A stretch of 64,000 nt of DNA from Antedon bifida. Lineage: Eukaryota > Echinodermata > Crinoidea > Comatulida > Antedonidae. This document shows, piece by piece, positions 34,821 to 64,000 of the stretch (its first letter is position 1; every line of letters starts with the position of its first letter). A program made the position numbers and the translations under genes. The notes beneath the pieces were generated by a model. That model worked only from the letters and a program-made list of their open reading frames with translations, did no database searches and had not been told where the DNA came from. The DNA lies in contig OY727101.1 of NCBI GenBank assembly GCA_963402885.1, positions 17,832,417 through 17,896,416 of the forward strand. The letters run 5' to 3'.

Positions 34821-37234
34821 CTTATTCGTTAGTGAATTAACACTGATTTTATAAATAGATTCTTTTCTCCTCGCGTTTAACGAAAAAGAGGCGAGGCTTC
34901 CTGATTCTAAATACCATTTGTGTTGATTACTTTCTTTATGGCCAAACGTCAGCAATAATCCAGTGTACCTAGTTGTATTTCATTAAAACAAACACATAGT
35001 TAGATTTATCCATTACACGGATAACTATCTGATATAATTTAATAATGTAAATAAAACGGTGAAAACAAGAAATTAAAGAAATCGCCTTAAATTAGAAGTG
35101 ACACGCGTCAAGCCGAACGGTAATTATGACGCGACGAACGATTTCAGACGTGTGAACATCGAATCGAATGTGACGTCATATCAGTCGATTTTCAACTCGA
35201 AGGCTTCGCGCGTGAATTCGCCTTTTCAAGCTTCGCGCGACTCAACTGAGGATATCTCATTCATTTAAAGTACTTTCACTTATTTATAATAAAACATTTA
35301 TTCTCGCTCTTCATAAAAGTATATACAAACATAAAATTACAAATAATTTTCACAAAAAAATATTGATATAAAAATCTTAAAACATGTCATTATCCATATT
35401 GCATAAACCCATTACTATAATATGATTTTAAAAATATTTCGATGAAACAAAATATACAACAGACAATACAGTAGTTCATTGAATATAAAGCAATTAAAAA
35501 CGTACTGTACTTTTAAAAACATATTTGTTGAGCAATATCGTTAGAAAATAGGTTATAAAACTCTAGAGGGGCTATCTATCAAGTTTTAGGAGAACCTTTC
35601 CGTCACTGCGGCCAAACCCTATTTATGGAACACCATATGAAGGGGAAATGATGTTGTGCCTGGAAGGTGTGGTTCCTACTTCGGTTCAAAGTTAATCAAC
35701 TTTGACATACAATTTAAATAGGCCTACACACTGTATAATTTATTTATAATATATATTTGTTTCCATAAAATGGGTATTATTTCAATAAAATTGGTATTTA
35801 AATACTTATCTTAAGCTTGGTTCCCACTAGGACGCAACGCAAGGACATAGGCGCAAAGGAAGCGAGTTGATCAATGACAAGCGACTGTTCGAATAATCCA
35901 TCGCTTGTGATTGGTCAAATCACTAAAGCGTGGTTCCCACTAGCGACGCAACGTAACGCAACCTACGCAACGTAAGAAAATACCCTTCCAATAATTGTGT
36001 TTGCCCCCGCCTGCGTGAAATCAAACTTGCGATTTTTGCAGCATTATTGCGTCGTCGGTTCCCACTTGTGATTACGCAATACAGCACATTGCGTCGATAC
36101 GTTGCGTTACGTCGTTGCGTTGCGTCTCTAGTGGGAACCAAGCTTTAATTAGCTAACTGAAACGTGTATGTACATAGTTTTGACAAGATTTGGCATAAAA
36201 TTGAAAAACAAAATAACTACATTAATTCAAAAAACCAATTACAATCCGTAATAGCAGCAACAACAATAGCATTATTTCTTCAGAAAATAATTACAATCAT
36301 AAAATCTAATTCTATCAGCTGAATTTTAAAATTGGCAATTTTAGAGGGGGCAAGTTAGTTTAAAATTTCACCTACAGTAAAAAATGTTTATATAAAATTA
36401 TCTAACCAATTCAAGCAGCATAATATAAAAATTAAAAAAAAAAGAGGTTTATTAAACAAAATATTCCCGAACAAAAATAGAAAAATAATTGATTGCCTAA
36501 CAATGTACTATAAATTCATTTATTTATATATATATATATATGTATTATTTTAAACAATTGGTCATAAAATTGATTTTAATGTATTTTATAAACACACATA
36601 AAACAGAGAAAACAATACAACACACACGGTGGTATGGGATTACATCCCACAGTGGATTTATATCATAATTAATAATATAATATTCAATAATAAAATTTAC
36701 AGTTGGCCCATAAAATATATCTATTATAAATAAAAAAATTTAAATATTGTCACTACAGTACTAATTAATATTAATACTATACAAGAAAGACTTTCAAAAA
36801 AATTATTTAAATATATAAATGTGAAAATTTTAAATTCATAAAGGAAGATTTGTCTATATTAACTTGTCTATTATTATAATATTGTTATCACATTTACAGT
36901 ACTGGTCTGTGTGTGAAGAATGTAATCATATTGTATATACTATTTCATAAAATTGTTCTGATATATACATCACTATGTAAAAAATCTAGCATACTAAACC
37001 AATATATGAGTGTGTGTCAGTATTTTTACAAATATTGAATACATTTTAATCAAAAAAAGTCATTGTGTATATTTCCAGTTTATAGAATGTTTTCTGAAGT
37101 GTGAGCTCTGAAGAGATACTTTTACATATAAATCAACATATCTGCTTTTTGTTGATGAGTATGATTGTGATCGGTATCACGCTGTGGGCTTGCCATACTT
37201 TATTATACCTAAATCTATGTGCACGTTTTCTTCT
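34821..37234. other. Region between transporter B upstream block and ALK 3' end
   Basis: No coding frame recognised. A CpG-containing patch at about 35100-35260 (TTCGCGCGTGAATTCGCC and TTCAAGCTTCGCGCGACTC) could be the promoter of transporter B. MITEs lie at 35813-36148. The remainder to 37234 is AT-rich and probably includes the 3' UTR of the ALK gene; TTTATT at 37199 and near 36529 are possible poly-A signals on the minus strand. Confidence 0.55.
35813..36148. mobile_element. Nested GGTTCCCACTAG-family MITEs (short form interrupted by long form)
   Basis: A short-form left half (AAGCTTGGTTCCCACTAGGA, GATCAATGACAAGCGAC and its inverse) runs to about 35925. A complete long-form element then runs from GTGGTTCCCACTAGCGACGC at 35932 to CTCTAGTGGGAACCAAGCTT at 36145. 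This suggests insertion of the long form into, or beside, the short form. Confidence 0.85.
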
Positions 37235-59235
<22,001 letters not shown>

Positions 59236-59342
59236 CTTTGAAAAAAAAAACACAATGTTTAAACTTATAGTACAAGAGAGTGTCGTTTAAAAAGATGCTG
59301 GCAGTAGGTTTATATAAAGAGTAAAAATCTGGCTTTTAAGTT

Positions 59343-60067
59343 CTGTTCACACTGATTCGAGTAAGGTACCCTGGAAAAAAAAACAGGAGAAAAACAATTG
59401 GGTTAGTGTTCGCACTAACTAATTTGGGATTTTGTACAAATAATATGTATGTGAACGCAGCACCCAAAAATCATATTCTCACTGCAGAGCCATGATTAAA
59501 ATAATGACAAATTTGGATAGTGTTTAAGAATAGAAACATTGACACAAACTCATTTTGGATTTTATACAATCCATTTGTGTGTGAACACAGCACTAAATCT
59601 AATATAGCATGGCACTTTACAGCTATGTTCACACTGAGCCATGATTAAAATCATGACAAATTTTGATAGTGTTTAAGAATAGAACCATTGACAAAAACTC
59701 ATTTTGGATTTTATACAATCCATTTGTGTGTGAACACAACACTAAAAAAATCACAATATAGCATGGCACTTTAAAGCTATGTTCACACTGAGCCATGATT
59801 AAAATCAAGACAAATTTGGATAGTGTTTAAGAATATAACCAATTGACAAAAACTCATTTTGGATTTTATACAATCCATTTGTGTGTGAACACAGCACTAA
59901 ACAATCATAATATAGCATGGCACTTTAAAGCTATGTTCACACTGAGCCATCCTTATGAACAACTTGGATAGTGTTTAAGAAAACAGTAGAACCATTCATA
60001 CTAAACTCATTTGAAATTTTATATAATCAGTATGTGTGCGTGCGTGTGTGTGTGAACGCAGCGCCTA
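59343..60067. repeat. Tandem array, about 150-bp unit, TTCACACTGAGCC family
   Basis: The header AGCTATGTTCACACTGAGCC recurs at about 59622, 59775 and 59931, with partial copies before. Each unit has ATGATTAAAATCATGACAAA, GGATAGTGTTTAAGAATAGA, ACTCATTTTGGATTTTATAC and GTGTGTGAACACAGCAC. The header and the closing GTGAACACAGC are inverse of each other, so each unit looks like a short palindromic element amplified in tandem. Confidence 0.9.
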
Positions 60068-61434
60068 AAAACACAACATATTAGCTTTCAGATTTCTGTG
60101 ACTGTAGCTTTAATCAGAACAAACTATAACCAGAAATCATTCATTAATTAAATGTCATTAAATGTAGAATTGTCAAAAAGTCACAATAACGAGAACGCTA
60201 AGTGTCACATAAATGAATTAGTGACATTTAATCAATCCCACACACACTGTAGCATTTTCAAAATGTTAGAAATCTAGCAATGATATTGCACCCCTTAGGG
60301 CAAACATTCACCATTCTGTCCCCTGCCTCCCACCCTCAATTTTGAGAATTCAAGGTTCTGTGGATGCATTTAGATCTTGAGTGAATAAGTATTTCTTAAA
60401 TATAAATAATAGATTTACAGGCAGAGAGAAACTCCAAATGACCATAATTATATGATCCATATATAATCCCATTTCTTGAGTTTAGTTCCATCTCCTAATT
60501 TAAGCTAAATTTGAAAGAGTAGGTGAATTTTATTTTTAATACAATCTAAGTATAATCCTACTTCCTAAATTAGTCTAATCCCATCCCTAAATTATTCTAA
60601 TCCCACCCCTAATTTAGTCTCATCCTATCTCCTACAGTAGTTTAGTATAATCCCATTGCTTGAGTTTATTTCCATCTCCTAACTTAAGCTAAATTTGGAA
60701 GATTACGTGAATTCTATTTTTAATGCAATCCAAGTATAATCCCACCTCCTAAAAATTATTTACTTGAAAAAACTGTAATTTAAATCAAATTGGCTGTCAG
60801 TAAATGGGTTTTTGGTTGAATCTAACCATTTTTTTCTCTTTATAAGTGAACTTTTTTTAAAACTTTATTAAAACTACAAATTGGCTTATTCAAAATCACT
60901 TTTCATGTTTTTGAAAGACGATACATCTTTAGAATCTTAATAATAACAACATTTTTAAAACCCTTATTAGAATAAATATTACAATTTCAACAATCTAGAT
61001 TATGTTTTTTTTTTTCATTTTTCAAAAGAAGTTTCTATTTAGTGTGGAAAGAATAGGAGACCATCACTATTAATATAATACTCGAGGCACAGGAGCTGAA
61101 AAGAATATATTTTAATTTTTTATTTAAATAGCACAATTTAACATTATTAAAATTATAAAATCTATACTTTTTCAATTCATATCACATCTGACAATTTAAT
61201 TCCATCTGGGATTACTATACCAGATGGAGTTGAGTGATGTATAAAATGCAACATTTTAAAATATAATGACCCTGCACAGATAATCTGAATAAGCCTTTAT
61301 TAAATTATTATGTCACTAGCAATTCAATTGTATATTTTACAAATAGATAAACTTTACACATTTGATGATGTCATATTGAAATATTCAGGGCAGCTATCTC
61401 CATTGTGATTTTGAATAAAATAAATAATAAAAAA

Positions 61435-61800
61435 CAGTAGAGCTGCTATTAAGGGACCTTAGGGACCCAAAAAATGTCCCCTTAATAGGGGTGTGTCCCT
61501 TAAATATAAGTTGACCGTAGTACATATATCGCCAGCACCACTCATTTCATAGGAATGTGTCCCCTTAAAGATATATATATATTGTTCCCCAACAAAAATT
61601 TAACTGAAAAAAATGTAATTTAAAGCAAAAAATACTTTTTGAAATAATTTTGTTTTTGGTTTTTTTTACATAAAAGTGAATAACTTTATTAAAACTGCAA
61701 AAGGGCCAATTTAAAGTCTGATTTTATTAATCTTCAGATTTTCATGTTTTTGGGGGACAATACATCTTTAATGGAAGATTCCCCTAAAATAAGGCTGTCC
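61435..61800. repeat. Dispersed GTCCCCTTAATAG repeat and associated AT-rich segment
   Basis: GTAGAGCTGCTATTAAGGGA, AATGTCCCCTTAATAGGG and TCATAGGAATGTGTCCCCTT are followed by an AT-rich stretch (AAAAAATGTAATTTAAAGCA, GTGAATAACTTTATTAAAAC) that is also present at about 56090-56265 and 60765-60890. The two parts may form one larger repeat. Confidence 0.7.
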
Positions 61801-62487
61801 AAAATGAGAGGTTACGTCGATGGTTAGTCAACAAAAATTACCTGCTTTGTTTGAAATGAACCATTATACACAGCTATTTTGTAACACTCACTTTTACTTC
61901 CCAGTCATTCCGTTCTATATATTTCATAATTCATATTATACCCATTAAAAGAAATTGAAATTATTTCCAAATCCTTAAATGAGCCCCACTTTAATATTCC
62001 CAAATGCACCGTTGTCCACCTAACATGAATAGCATCATATTAAATGATTCTCTCCCCAGCCAATATATACATTTTCAGCTCATTACCAGCAGCCCAGCAA
62101 GCTATAGCCTTGAGGGATCAAATCCTGTTATTATTATATTTCCTCTAGTGATGGTTATTATTGATTTGTCTTATACATTAGGCTATATTTACTGATTAGT
62201 TGTATGATCTAGTTATAAATTAAAGACACTAGACCTACGTATTTTTTTTACCTAAGTTAAGGTCACACACTACATTTTATGCCAAAATAAATTCTATATG
62301 ACCTATATATTGCGATAAAAGTGTGAATAATAAATTGATTCTAATAATTTAAGTGGCCCGCTATAAATCCCAACATGAATCGCGCACGGATTGATATTTT
62401 CATATTATATCGATCACGTGAAAGGCTAAACAAATGAAAGAACCGTAACTTTCAGCGAAAATACTAGGTCTTTCTTGATTTGTAGTT

Positions 62488-62646
62488 ATGGATTCTGCCA
62501 AAAAAGGAAAGACAATTAGTTTAGCAACGAGACAACGTCATACAATGTTCGTATGCTACCACTCTTTACCAGCTAGGCCTACAAAACTAAGCCTAACTAT
62601 GCTAGGCATAGAAACGACTAAAAGAGAACTTTTGACGCGAGCTTAG
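62488..62646 (+). CDS. Short open frame, possibly chance
   Basis: A 52-residue frame starting MDSAKKGKTISLATRQR, with an ATG in a fair context (GTTATGG). It lies in a stretch with more CpG than its surroundings and near GATCACGTG (62412-62420). It could be a first exon of a divergent + strand gene (GTATGC occurs after codon 21) or noise. No family recognised. Confidence 0.12.
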   Translation: MDSAKKGKTISLATRQRHTMFVCYHSLPARPTKLSLTMLGIETTKRELLTRA

Positions 62647-64000
62647 GTAGTTCTTTGTTTTTCTCCTTTTATCAAGTAATTAACCTATGAACGCACAATT
62701 AAGACAAGAAATTACCTGGTTTAACGTTTTTAAACTTATATATATATGCATTAATTTTACAAAACGACACAAATATATAAAATACTTTATACAGCAATTC
62801 ATTTTTATGTCAGGTTAATGATAAATATAAAGGTTAGTGACCCTTTTAATCCTCATCTCATTCTCATTCCTCCTACAATTATATTTTACGGCTTGAATAA
62901 ATATTGATTTTTAAAAAGATGATGAATGTTTTAATATCTGTAATACGCTGGCATTAAATATTCCCACGCAAATAAGACGTTAGAAAAACAACGCAATATT
63001 CTTCTTTAATAATTTGCAATTTGTCTGTTTATTTTGAGCATTAAAGAATAGACGTCCTATTAAGGAGATCTCCAGGTTTTGTATAATTTGCTTCTTTAGT
63101 TTAACTAACGACGCAGTAATTGACATAATTTTCATTTTATTTATACAGCGAGCGGCAAATACAGGAGAATCTGGGCCAATAGACAGTTAAGGCATTAAAG
63201 GAATTACATCGGCTTTATAATTCCAAAATGCTACTGCACTTTAAAATGGCCCTATGATAATTCCAAAATGTCAATTTTGATTTTTGTAAATTTTGTTTAT
63301 TTGTAATTGCCCCATAGGGATGAATAAATTAATATTAATAATAAACATCTTTAAATTAATAATAATAAAAAAATTTAAATAATGTATAGGTATTGTATGT
63401 GTTAACTTTGCATGGCAAAACTGCATACACACAACCCTATAAATGAAAAAGTAAATTAAAAGAACGTGCTTAAAAAGACCAATAAATCATTTTTCAACTT
63501 ATTTAAAAACAAGATACAGATAAGATGTAATAACTACCAGTGATTTATTTTTTAATAAAAATGATAAATTGAATTATTAAATAATAATCCTCTTTCATTT
63601 TTTATAATCTTTCTAAGGAAACTGAAATAATGTAAAAATGAATCCGTAATCTATCAAATCTACTAATTATTATTATGTTTCAATTTCATTTATTATTATA
63701 TTTCTATATAAAGATTATGGAAACTAATTCTTCTGTGTAAGGATTAATTGGGTCATCCTGAATCTACTCACACTTTTGTACTGTATTTATATATAGATTT
63801 GAAATGAAACTAATAATAATTTGTATTTTCTATAATCTTTATATTATATTTACTTGAATTTTATATTCTCACGTACAATAATTGAACTATTTATTTATGA
63901 GATGGGCATAGTTTTAAAACATGTGTTCCCTTAATAGAGGTATATATTATATGGACCTTTATTATAATCATTTCTATGTAAAGCTTCTGATATTGATATT

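Larger units (their letters stand above)
59236..64000 (-). other. Upstream intron or 5' flank of ALK, no exon identified
   Basis: The first visible ALK exon begins with two bases that complete a codon, so at least one more coding exon lies upstream. I found no signal-peptide-like frame on the minus strand to 64000. Contents: a tandem array (59343-60067), tracts with related ATCCCATCTCCTAA words (60470-60750), GTCCCCTTAATAG repeats (61435-61800 and about 63925), and AT-rich DNA. Confidence 0.6.

Noticed and set aside
35923-36141. 72-aa minus-strand open frame rich in Arg
   Set aside because: It lies wholly within a GGTTCCCACTAG-family MITE; the same sequence at other sites gives similar meaningless frames.

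Overview
This is a eukaryotic, animal-type genomic window. It is AT-rich, with intron-split genes (GT-AG introns, plus one apparent GC-AG), large introns full of small palindromic transposons, tRNA-derived SINEs and LINE fragments. Nothing is bacterial or phage-like. The gene set (prohormone convertase 2, MFSD6-like transporters, an ALK/LTK receptor tyrosine kinase), the high density of the word AGGCCTA and the repeat style suggest a marine invertebrate deuterostome, most likely an echinoderm. That assignment is an inference; I recognise no species-diagnostic sequence.

Layout. (1) 1-3489: intergenic, with a 16-bp tandem array. (2) 3490-18410, + strand: a complete ten-exon prohormone convertase 2 gene (PCSK2). 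I reconstructed 794 codons with the frame kept across every junction. All catalytic residues are present, including the Asp that replaces the usual oxyanion-hole Asn in PC2. Its C-terminal tail is unusually long. (3) 20968-25194 and 27524-30914, - strand: two tandem paralogous MFSD6-like membrane transporters (545 and 555 aa) with the same six coding exons and nearly the same exon lengths. Each also seems to have an untranslated first exon (near 26.0 kb and 34.6 kb). The first intron of the second copy holds a four-copy tandem array with a 683-bp period. (4) 37235-59235, - strand: 25 exons of an ALK/LTK-type receptor tyrosine kinase: MAM, LDLa, MAM, glycine-rich domain, transmembrane segment, kinase, and a long tail with three NPF motifs. 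Its 5' end (signal peptide and N-terminus) is not identified and probably lies beyond the right edge. (5) 59236-64000: upstream intron or flank, mostly repeats.

The genes are not an operon. PC2 matures neuropeptide precursors in secretory granules, ALK is a cell-surface receptor for small secreted ligands, and the MFS proteins are membrane transporters. Their adjacency gives no evidence of a shared pathway.

I found no wholly undescribed system. The most unusual items are the enlarged PC2 tail, the NPF-bearing ALK tail, a decayed partial duplicate of a kinase exon, a MITE abutting a splice donor, a CRE-like palindrome overlapping the start codon of both transporter paralogs, the conserved untranslated exons of those paralogs, and the 683-bp tandem array.
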